49,516 nucleotides of DNA. Origin: a bacterium CG_4_9_14_3_um_filter_65_15. Its GTDB lineage: Bacteria; Krumholzibacteriota; Krumholzibacteriia; LZORAL124-64-63. Every line of letters begins with the position of its first letter. Position 1 is the stretch's first letter. The translations under genes were made by a program, and so were the position numbers. The notes below the pieces were generated by a model, which was not told the DNA's origin, ran no database searches, and was given only the letters and a program-made list of their open reading frames with translations. The DNA is taken from contig PFVX01000046.1 of the NCBI GenBank assembly GCA_002790835.1, positions 1 to 49,516 on the forward strand, read 5' to 3'. Positions 16,019-23,660 of this stretch are shown here, piece after piece.

Positions 16019-18730
16019 TTAATTCGGATGATTCAGCAAAACCGTCCCACTCATGGCCGGAAGGGTCACGGTCCGGGATTCTGTGGAACCCAGATTCCAT
16101 TTGTCCCCGGTCCGGAAGGGGGCTCCGGTGGCCCGCGGAAAGACCTCCGGACCCACCACAACGGTCATTTCCAGGCCCTGGGGATCGGTCAATCGGTCCA
16201 GAAGGTCGCCCGGAAGGGTCATGGTCACGGGCGTGCTGCCCGCGTTCAGCAGAACCACGGCCAGATCCCCGCCCTGGCTGCGGGCGAAGGCGTATCCCTT
16301 GCGCTCGGTGGCCAGAGTGGTGAAGGCACCGCGGCTCAGCACGGGAGTGTCCCGGCGCAACCGCGTGATCGCCCCGTAGTAGTCGCGCAGGGCGGTCTTG
16401 CGGGGGTCGCCGGTGTATCGCCAGTCGAAGGGGCGGCGGCAATCGGGGTCCTTGCCCCCGGTCATGCCCACCTCGTCGCCATACCAGATATGGGGCATTC
16501 CCACGTAGTTCATGCCGAACATCGCCGCCAGCATCAGGCGGCGCACGTCACCGCTGCTGGTCAGGAAGCGGATGGTGTCGTGGCTGTCGGCCAGATTCAT
16601 CATCACCGCCACCGACTGGGGCGGATACTGGAAGCGGCCCGGACTCAGACGCTGGTCGAAGGCCGCGGCGCTGATGGCGCCCTTGCCGAAGAAATCCATC
16701 ACCGGGTCACGGAAGAACTTGTAGTTCATGGTCGAATCGAACCCCTTGGGCCCGATCCAGGCGCCGGCGTTGCCCCACAGCTCGCCCACCAGCCAGCAAT
16801 CGGGCTTGATGGATTTGCAGCGCTCGTTGAACAGCTTCCAGAACCAGTGCGGAACCTCGTTCGGCACGTCCAGACGGAAGCCGTCGATGTCCAGGTCGCC
16901 CAGCCAGTAGTCGGCCACGCTCAGCACGTAGTTCACCACGGGCCAGTTCGGCGTGGCCCGGGTGATGTCGGTGATGTTGTTCTCCGCCGCGTTGGGCAGC
17001 TTGAGGTCGTAGTTCAGATTGGGGTGCAGGCCGAATCCCCACCAACAGTCGTAGTAGTCGGAGGCCTTGAAGTCCCGCGTATTCGGCAGCGGCCAGCGGT
17101 GGAACTCGTACCAGTTGTAGTACTCGCTCTTGGGCCCCTTCTCCACCGCGTCGCGGAAGGCGAAGTGCCAGTTCCCTGTGTGGTTGAAGGCCATGTCCAC
17201 CACAATGCGGATGCCGTGGGCGTGGCAATCCTGGACGAAGTCCTTGAACTCCCGCTCGTCGGCGAAGTGCGGGTCGATCTTCAGGTAGTCGACCGGATCG
17301 TACTTGTGGTTGCTCATCCCCTGGTTCAGGGGGTTGAAGTAGATCACGGTGATGCCCAGGTCGTTCAGGTAATCCAGGTGCTCGCGCACGCCGGCGATGT
17401 CCCCGCCGTAGAAGGAGAAGTAGTCCGGCTTGCCGTCGGTGCGGTAGGGGCTGTGGACCAGCGGGGCGACATCGTACCAATCCTTGTCCAGGTGGAAGTA
17501 TTCGCCGTTGGTCTTGCCCGAGGCCGGCAGCTCCTTGGCCCCCTCGTACCAGGGTTCGCTGAAATCGGGGTCGTTGCCCTTGTCCCCGTTGGCGAAACGC
17601 TCGGGGAAGATCTGGTAGATGATGCCGTCCTTGGCCCACTCGGGCGTGGGAAAGGGCTCGTGCACGGCCGCGCTGTAAACGAATCCGCGGGCCGGCGCGC
17701 TGGGCTCCATGCCCTGCGGCCCGAAGTATTCCATGTAATCCCCGTCGTGGTAGGTGATCACGTACTCCATCGTGTCGGTGGGGTCATCCAGCTTGACCGT
17801 CGCCCGGTAGTACTGGAACGCGGCGTCGGACTCCACGGGCTCCATCCTGATGGTGTCGCCGGACAGGGCCTGTCCCGCGGGAAGATTCACGGCATAGTGC
17901 AGCTCCAGCCTGGTCACGTCGCCCTGATGGGCACGGGCGGTGATGATCACCTCGGTCGCGGTGACCGGGTTGCAGGTCGAGTAGTCGAAAACCGGCTCGA
18001 TGTCGTCGCTGAAGATCTTGTCGTCCCCCAGCTCGATGGTGATGGAGGAGAACGTGTCATCCACCTTCAGCACGCTGTTCTGGCCGCCGAAGCCGTCCTC
18101 GGCACCCACGGGGTTGGCGGGATCCTGCTGCCACTGGCCGTCCACCACGAACTTGTACTGGTAGGTGCCCTGGGGAAGCAGCAGGGTCACGGTGTAGGTG
18201 CCGTCGTTGTCGGGGTCGGTCATGCGGGTCTTCGAATCGTTCCAATCGTTGAAGGATCCGGCCAGAAAAACATTGGACACACCGGAGATGACCGGCGTGT
18301 AGGAGAACTCCACCGACCGGGCGGTGCCGTCGTCCGCGCCCGTCGCAGGGGCCGCTTCACCGGCGGCAGGAGCCGCGCCGCCGGAAGCGGCATCCATGGC
18401 GGCGGTGCCCGCGGGCACCGTCAGCACGCTGTTCTGGCCCCCGAACCCGTCATCGGTTCCGTTGGGGTTGGCCGGATCGGCGCCCCATTGGCCGTCGGCC
18501 ACGAACTTGTACTGGTAGCTGCCCGGTTCCAGATCCAGGGTCAGGGTCCACACGCCGTCCTTGTTCGCCATGGGGTTAGCCGAATCGCTCCAGCCGTTGA
18601 ACTCGCCCGCCAGAAAGACGCTTCCCGCGGCGGGGGCTTCGTATTGGAAGGTCACCTTGGCGCCTTGAACGGGCAGGGCCAGAGCCAGCAGGACCGGCAC
18701 GACCAGGATCAGGGAACGGGCTGCGCGCAT
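16019..18730 (-). CDS. Secreted GH13 neopullulanase/cyclomaltodextrinase-like amylase with two CBM48-like modules
   Basis: 903 residues. Signal peptide (~1-24); two starch-binding E-set modules (~25-106 and ~139-223) separated by an Ala-rich linker; a further N-domain (~236-350) of the type found before neopullulanase barrels; a GH13 TIM barrel (~365-800) opening with WAKDGIIYQIFPERFANGD; and a C-terminal beta domain. Catalytic residues are visible: nucleophile Asp621 (DGFRLD), acid/base Glu650 (LVGE) and transition-state Asp718 (SHD), plus region I DMAFNH. It should cleave alpha-1,4 (perhaps also alpha-1,6) bonds in maltodextrins. The signal peptide places it outside the cytoplasm, unlike most cyclomaltodextrinases. 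It lacks a lipobox. Divergent from the amylase lipoprotein. Confidence 0.93.
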   Translation of the reverse strand: MRAARSLILVVPVLLALALPVQGAKVTFQYEAPAAGSVFLAGEFNGWSDSANPMANKDGVWTLTLDLEPGSYQYKFVADGQWGADPANPNGTDDGFGGQNSVLTVPAGTAAMDAASGGAAPAAGEAAPATGADDGTARSVEFSYTPVISGVSNVFLAGSFNDWNDSKTRMTDPDNDGTYTVTLLLPQGTYQYKFVVDGQWQQDPANPVGAEDGFGGQNSVLKVDDTFSSITIELGDDKIFSDDIEPVFDYSTCNPVTATEVIITARAHQGDVTRLELHYAVNLPAGQALSGDTIRMEPVESDAAFQYYRATVKLDDPTDTMEYVITYHDGDYMEYFGPQGMEPSAPARGFVYSAAVHEPFPTPEWAKDGIIYQIFPERFANGDKGNDPDFSEPWYEGAKELPASGKTNGEYFHLDKDWYDVAPLVHSPYRTDGKPDYFSFYGGDIAGVREHLDYLNDLGITVIYFNPLNQGMSNHKYDPVDYLKIDPHFADEREFKDFVQDCHAHGIRIVVDMAFNHTGNWHFAFRDAVEKGPKSEYYNWYEFHRWPLPNTRDFKASDYYDCWWGFGLHPNLNYDLKLPNAAENNITDITRATPNWPVVNYVLSVADYWLGDLDIDGFRLDVPNEVPHWFWKLFNERCKSIKPDCWLVGELWGNAGAWIGPKGFDSTMNYKFFRDPVMDFFGKGAISAAAFDQRLSPGRFQYPPQSVAVMMNLADSHDTIRFLTSSGDVRRLMLAAMFGMNYVGMPHIWYGDEVGMTGGKDPDCRRPFDWRYTGDPRKTALRDYYGAITRLRRDTPVLSRGAFTTLATERKGYAFARSQGGDLAVVLLNAGSTPVTMTLPGDLLDRLTDPQGLEMTVVVGPEVFPRATGAPFRTGDKWNLGSTESRTVTLPAMSGTVLLNHPN

Positions 18731-18786
18731 GGATCAATCTCCTTGAAAAAAGGATGCCTCCGCGAACCGGAAAGACACTGCCCGCC

Positions 18787-18814
18787 AGATTAACAGACCA
18801 GGATCGCCCGTCAA
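18787..18814 (-). promoter_or_regulatory. Candidate promoter for the GH13 gene at 18730
   Basis: On the minus strand TTGACG (18814-18809) and TAATCT (18792-18787) are 16 bases apart. The -35 is good (five of six) and the -10 weak. It lies about 57 bases before the ATG. Confidence 0.4.
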
Positions 18815-18841
18815 GCCGGTCCGGCACGGTATTGGGTTTTG

Positions 18842-18850
18842 TGTTATAAT
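18842..18850 (+). promoter_or_regulatory. Extended -10 promoter of the amylase lipoprotein gene
   Basis: TGTTATAAT gives a perfect TATAAT with the TGn extension. No good -35 sits 17 bases upstream, as expected for an extended -10 promoter or one needing an activator. The transcript would start near 18857 and carry a leader of nearly 60 bases. Confidence 0.6.
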
Positions 18851-18879
18851 TACAGAAACAGCGGCAACATCACCTGGAC

Positions 18880-18900
18880 GGAGGGCAACCTCCTTTTTTT
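18880..18900 (+). promoter_or_regulatory. Leader hairpin plus T7 run before the amylase lipoprotein gene
   Basis: GGAGG (18880-18884), a GCAA tetraloop (a GNRA loop) and CCTCC (18889-18893) form a 5-bp hairpin followed at once by seven T residues, 14 bases before the ATG. It has the shape of a short intrinsic terminator or attenuator. The GGAGG is also an anti-SD-complementary sequence that the stem would hide. Function is not shown. Confidence 0.4.
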
Positions 18901-18914
18901 CCATGGAGTTCACC

Positions 18915-20777
18915 ATGCCCCGCATTCGGATTATTGCCCTGCTTGCCGCCCTGATCGCCCTGAGCTCCTGGTTGGCGGCCTGCACCGAGCACGACCCGGT
19001 GAAACCGGTGCCTGGATCCGATGACCCCTTCGCCAAGACCCACTCCGACACCTTCACCCTGCGGGCCTACGCGCTGGACTCGGTCTACCTGGCCGGGACG
19101 GTCAACAACTGGAGCACCCAGGATCCGGCCTGGCAACTGACCCTGGACGCCGACGGTTATACCTGGCGCTTGATCACCGACGTCCCCGACGGCCTGATCT
19201 CCTACAAGTTCATCATCCGCAAGGGCGCCGCCATGGCCTGGCTGACCGATCCGTCCGCCGTGGAGGTCGACCCCGGCGGCGGCAGCCCTTCCTACGGCAA
19301 CGCCGTGCGCGGTCGCACCTTCGTCACTCCCCAGGCCCTGCCCCAGCCCCTGGACCGCGCCCGCCTGGTGATCTACGAGACCAACATCAACGAACTGAGC
19401 AGCACCGGCTCCTTCGCCGGGGCCTACGGTGCACTGACGTCCGGCGCCAACCTGGCCGACCTCGGCGTCAACGCTCTTGAGTTCTTGCCCGTGACGGCGC
19501 CGTCGTACAACGGCTGGGGCTACGACCCGGTGCTGCAGTTCGCCCCCAACCCCAGCTTCGGTTGGCCCTCCACCTTCGCCCTGCTGGTGGATGCCGCCCA
19601 CGCCAACGGCATGGCCGTGATCCTCGACGTGGTCATGAACCACATGGCCGGCAGCACACCCCTGCGCCAGCTGGACGACTTCACCGGCCGCAACGACTTC
19701 ACCACCACCGAGAGCAATCCCTTCGGCATGGTGGAAATGAACTGGGCCAACGCGGCCCTGCGCGCCCACATGATCGACGCCCTGAGCCACTGGGTCTCCG
19801 CCTACAAGGTGGACGGTTTCCGCTTCGACTACATCAGCGGCGAGCCCTACTCCACCTGGGTGACCATCAAGACCGAGCTGCGGGCGCGTTTTCCGGACCT
19901 GTTGCTGATCGCCGAGGACTTCGGCTATCCGGCCAATTCCGTCACCTACGGCTATGACGCCCAGTGGGGCGGCAACCACACCGACAGCTGGGGCGGCGGC
20001 GGCAACAACTTCAACCAGGTGCTGATCACGGCCCTGACCGAAAGCGGGTTCGCCTGGCGCGGCCAGCTCAGCAACAGCATTGGCGCCTTCGGGCCCGCCT
20101 ACAACAACATGTGGGCCGTGGCCAACGTGATCTCCGGCAACAGCAACTACGCCGGCGCCGCGACCGGCGACGGGTTCAGCGACATCAAGTACCTCGAGAG
20201 CCACGACGAGAATCGTCTGGTGTGGGCCGTGGACAACCTGGGCTCCAGCGGCGCCCAGGGGATCGGCGGGTCCGCCAAGGCCTTCCTGGGAGCGGTGGTG
20301 AACATGACCAGCGTGGGCGTCCCCATGCTCTTCGGCGGCCAGGAGATGGGCTCAAGCGAGTACCGACCCGAAGGGACCTCGATTTACAAGGTGGACTACA
20401 TCGGTGGCGACCAGGACCTGCGCCGGGCGTACAAGCGGTTGATCAGGCTGCGCCTGAACCATCCAGCCCTGGCCACGGAGAACGTCTTTTTCCAGTGGCG
20501 CGGCGGGAACATCGACCAGACGGAATACACGATGACCTACTGGCGGGGGTCCACCAACGTCTCCAGCCAGGCCGAGATCGTCGTGGCCTGCAACTTCGAC
20601 CACAACGACCACGCGTGGGACGTGCCGTTCCCCGCCGCCGGCACCTGGTTGAAATACGATCTGGCCGCGGGCACCGTCACCGTCACATCCGTCACCGGCG
20701 GTTCCCTCGCCCTGACCGTTCCGGCCTCCACCGGGTGGGTATTCGTGCGCGAGGACGGCGTATCGGGAGTGCCGTAG
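18915..20777 (+). CDS. GH13 alpha-amylase-family lipoprotein with N-terminal CBM48-like module
   Basis: 620 residues. The ATG at 18915 is preferred over 18903: it has GGAG six bases upstream and directly opens a lipoprotein signal with lipobox LAAC (Cys23). A CBM48-like module follows (~48-120, VYLAGTVNNWS, YKFIIRKG). The GH13 barrel (~150-540) begins VIYETNINELS and shows region I DVVMNH, nucleophile Asp305 (GFRFD), acid/base Glu334 (LIAED) and Asp431 (ESHD), then a C-terminal beta domain. The IYE opening and GYDP motif resemble branching-enzyme- or trehalohydrolase-like GH13 members, but the lipid anchor and locus favour surface starch hydrolysis. Divergent from the 18730 amylase and followed after 97 bases by the ATPase gene. 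Confidence 0.9.
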   Translation: MPRIRIIALLAALIALSSWLAACTEHDPVKPVPGSDDPFAKTHSDTFTLRAYALDSVYLAGTVNNWSTQDPAWQLTLDADGYTWRLITDVPDGLISYKFIIRKGAAMAWLTDPSAVEVDPGGGSPSYGNAVRGRTFVTPQALPQPLDRARLVIYETNINELSSTGSFAGAYGALTSGANLADLGVNALEFLPVTAPSYNGWGYDPVLQFAPNPSFGWPSTFALLVDAAHANGMAVILDVVMNHMAGSTPLRQLDDFTGRNDFTTTESNPFGMVEMNWANAALRAHMIDALSHWVSAYKVDGFRFDYISGEPYSTWVTIKTELRARFPDLLLIAEDFGYPANSVTYGYDAQWGGNHTDSWGGGGNNFNQVLITALTESGFAWRGQLSNSIGAFGPAYNNMWAVANVISGNSNYAGAATGDGFSDIKYLESHDENRLVWAVDNLGSSGAQGIGGSAKAFLGAVVNMTSVGVPMLFGGQEMGSSEYRPEGTSIYKVDYIGGDQDLRRAYKRLIRLRLNHPALATENVFFQWRGGNIDQTEYTMTYWRGSTNVSSQAEIVVACNFDHNDHAWDVPFPAAGTWLKYDLAAGTVTVTSVTGGSLALTVPASTGWVFVREDGVSGVP

Positions 20778-20874
20778 CCCGCAACCCAGCCCGTTTTGGC
20801 CGTGGCCCCACGCTCCGCACTGTGCTAGCCTCTGCGGGTTCCCGTGGACCCATTCAGCGAGGGAGTGCAGAGCC

Positions 20875-21955
<1,081 letters not shown>

Positions 21956-21966
<11 letters not shown>

Positions 21967-22228
21967 CCGACTCCTGCTCGCGCCGCAGCAGCACCAGGTT
22001 GCGGTAGTAGATGATCATGCCCATGGACTGGCCGACGATGAATACCGGGTCCTTGATGTGCACGGCGTAGGCGAACAGCAGGGTGCTGCCCAGGATGCTG
22101 GCATACCAGAAATAGCGGGGAAAATAGCTGCGACCGCGGCGCTCGCTCATGAACCACTGGACCAGGAAACGGGACCCGAACACCCCCTGCCCCAAAAAAC
22201 CCAGGATCTTCCACATAGTCGGGGTCAT
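21956..22228 (-). CDS. LAB_N-domain small membrane protein (lipid A biosynthesis N-terminal-like)
   Basis: 90 residues with about three hydrophobic helices. The motif FGSRFLVQWFMSERRGRS followed by PRYFWYASILGS is characteristic of the lipid-A-biosynthesis N-terminal family (found at the N-terminus of some LpxB proteins and as stand-alone proteins). The stand-alone form often sits near glycosyltransferase genes, but here it lies alone between malK and an exonuclease. The ATG at 22228 was chosen because the conserved domain begins there; the longer open frame is antisense to the exonuclease gene. Substrate unknown. Confidence 0.8.
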
Positions 22229-22354
22229 GTTGACTCTTTCGACAGGCGGTATGGGACCGGGTCCTTGCAATCGGCCGGTCTCGGATGCATCCTCGCATGC
22301 GGAGCCCGTCGCTGCGGCGGGCACGGAATTCGTCCGCAACCATAGGGGCCGACC

Positions 22355-22939
22355 ATGAGATATTCCACCGATATCGTCGTCATCGACCTCGAGGCGACCT
22401 GCCCGGTGGAGGACGAAGGCAACAATACCATCGAGCGCAGCAGCATCATCGAAGTCGGCGCGGTGCGGCTGGACCGGCGGAGCCTGGAAATCGTGGCGGA
22501 ATTCAGCGAACTGGTCCGACCCGAAGATTATCCCATCGTGCCCTTCATCACCGGCATCACGGGCATCTCCCCGGATATGGTGGCCGGCAAGGACAACTTC
22601 GCCGCGGTGGGCGCGCGGTTCCTGGAGTGGTACGGGCCCCGCAACAAGGCCATCATCGCCGCCTTCGGCGCCTACTACGACATCCCCCTGCTGCGCAAGG
22701 AATGCGCCCGCTACGGCCTGGACTACCGCACCAACATCGCCGGCGGCGCCTTCGATCTGCGCGCCGTGGCCACGGTGTGGCTGGCGGCCAACGACCACCG
22801 CACCAGCGGCCTGACCCTCGACTCGATCCTGGAAAAGATGGATCTGGCCGGACGCTTCACGTCCCACCGCGCGGTGGAAGACGCCAAGGCGGCCGCGGCG
22901 GTCCTGCAGATGCATCACCTGGGCCGGGCGTTGGACTGA
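22355..22939 (+). CDS. DEDDh 3'-5' exonuclease, ERI1/KapD-like
   Basis: 194 residues. Exonuclease motif I has Asp11 and Glu13 (VIDLEATC), motif II an Asp in AAFGAYYDIPLL, and motif III His171 and Asp176 (HRAVEDA): the full DEDDh set. The acidic segment after motif I, the conserved Ile-Ile-Glu-x-Gly and the FDLR segment resemble the ERI1/KapD/Snp exonuclease family that trims RNA 3' ends. The target is unknown. Its last 83 bases are also covered by an antisense ORF. Divergent from the LAB_N gene across 126 bases in which I see no convincing promoter. Confidence 0.85.
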   Translation: MRYSTDIVVIDLEATCPVEDEGNNTIERSSIIEVGAVRLDRRSLEIVAEFSELVRPEDYPIVPFITGITGISPDMVAGKDNFAAVGARFLEWYGPRNKAIIAAFGAYYDIPLLRKECARYGLDYRTNIAGGAFDLRAVATVWLAANDHRTSGLTLDSILEKMDLAGRFTSHRAVEDAKAAAAVLQMHHLGRALD

Positions 22940-23300
22940 GCATCTCAGGTCGCGACAACTCCCAGGCCTGGAGATCGCGCGTGCGCACCAGTGGGGTCAT
23001 GACCACGCCGGGGCCCATGGCCTCCAGCGCCGCCCGCAGGGGGGGGATGTCGCCGGACCGGGCCACCAGGACCAGCAGACCGGCCGGCCGGACCAGTTCA
23101 CGCCGCGACCAGGGGCGCCAACATCCCGTCAGAAAACCCCCCGCCCCCAACATGAACAGGACGATGGGTACGAACGCGATGTGCTTGACCAACCCGCAAT
23201 AGGCGATCGCCAATCCGCTCGGCATCAGATCGCCGCGGCGGTAGGGCCGGGTCAGGGGATAGAGGGCCAGCATGATGCCCAGGGCCAGGGCGGTATCCAT
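22857..23300 (-). CDS. Small predicted membrane protein of unknown family
   Basis: 147 residues. Hydrophobic segments at about 1-18 and 27-58 (LAIAYCGLVKHIAFVPIVLFM), then a short VLVARSG...DIPPLRAALEAM stretch and a Pro/Gly-rich tail. The start at 23300 has a good ribosome-binding site (GGTGAGGAG), which supports translation. The last 28 codons lie antisense to the exonuclease gene and look like shadow sequence, so the tail may be a recent readthrough extension. It follows another small membrane ORF by 11 bases. Family not recognised. Confidence 0.55.
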   Translation of the reverse strand: MDTALALGIMLALYPLTRPYRRGDLMPSGLAIAYCGLVKHIAFVPIVLFMLGAGGFLTGCWRPWSRRELVRPAGLLVLVARSGDIPPLRAALEAMGPGVVMTPLVRTRDLQAWELSRPEMLSPTPGPGDASAGPPRPPWRLPPRGGT

Positions 23301-23311
23301 CTCCTCACCGT

Positions 23312-23479
23312 TCAGACGTTGACTCCGAAAACCAGGAAGGTCAGGGCCGACAACCAGATCCGGCCAAGGCTCTTCCAGTAATAGGGGTGGCCCTCGTAGA
23401 CCAGGGTCCAGGGGTCGCCTCCGCCCACCACCAGCTGTCCCGATACCAGGCTGGTCTATCCGGCATCCGGTTCATCCAC
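23312..23479 (-). pseudogene. Small membrane-protein ORF interrupted by an in-frame amber codon
   Basis: On the minus strand a GTG at 23479 with an ideal GGGAGGT Shine-Dalgarno opens MDEPDAG (GTG read as Met) and meets TAG at codon 8 (23456-23458). The same frame then continues in convincing coding style: TSLVSGQLVVGGG, PWTLVYEGHPYYWKSLGR, and a hydrophobic end WLSALTFLVFGVNV before TGA. The stop is 11 bases before the ATG at 23300, as in an operon. Read as one gene it would be 55 codons. A nonsense mutation or base-call error is likely; an internal GTG at 23431 could still make the C-terminal part. Confidence 0.45.
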
Positions 23480-23660
23480 GATCGCACCTCCCGGTGACAA
23501 CCCCTTGGCTTCCGATATCTTATCGGCGCCCACACCCTATCATAGCCGATCCGGGGGGGCCTTGGCCACCACCCGATTCCCCTTGAATCCTCGCGGGCGT
23601 TCCACCACTTTATTGTTACCAGCACGCCTTGAACCGTGGGCCCCTTGAGAGGAGAAACCC
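23480..23660. other. Intergenic region upstream of transketolase
   Basis: About 180 bases without a convincing gene. It contains a perfect 15-base palindrome CCGATATCTTATCGG (23512-23526) that could be an operator, and, close to the transketolase start, the ribosome-binding site GAGAGGAG. No well-spaced promoter stands out. Confidence 0.3.

Noticed and set aside
16028-18793. A 921-codon open frame on the plus strand opposite the GH13 amylase
   Set aside because: Shadow frame. The minus strand carries all GH13 catalytic motifs and a signal peptide.
18822-18837. A -24/-12 sigma-54-like sequence (CGGCAC, five bases, TGGG)
   Set aside because: The -24 half is good but the -12 half lacks the required GC, and a better extended -10 lies just downstream.
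20778-20874. A separate promoter for the MalK-type gene
   Set aside because: TTGGCC and a TAGCCT-like -10 are present but 24 bases apart, too far for a standard promoter.
22229-22354. A promoter for the exonuclease (TTGACT and TATGGG)
   Set aside because: The -35 is good but the spacing is only 14 bases and the -10 is poor.
23456-23458. A pyrrolysine codon in the small split ORF
   Set aside because: Nothing in the window supports pyrrolysine use, and other genes here end in TAG normally (for example malG and pepT). A nonsense mutation or base error is simpler.
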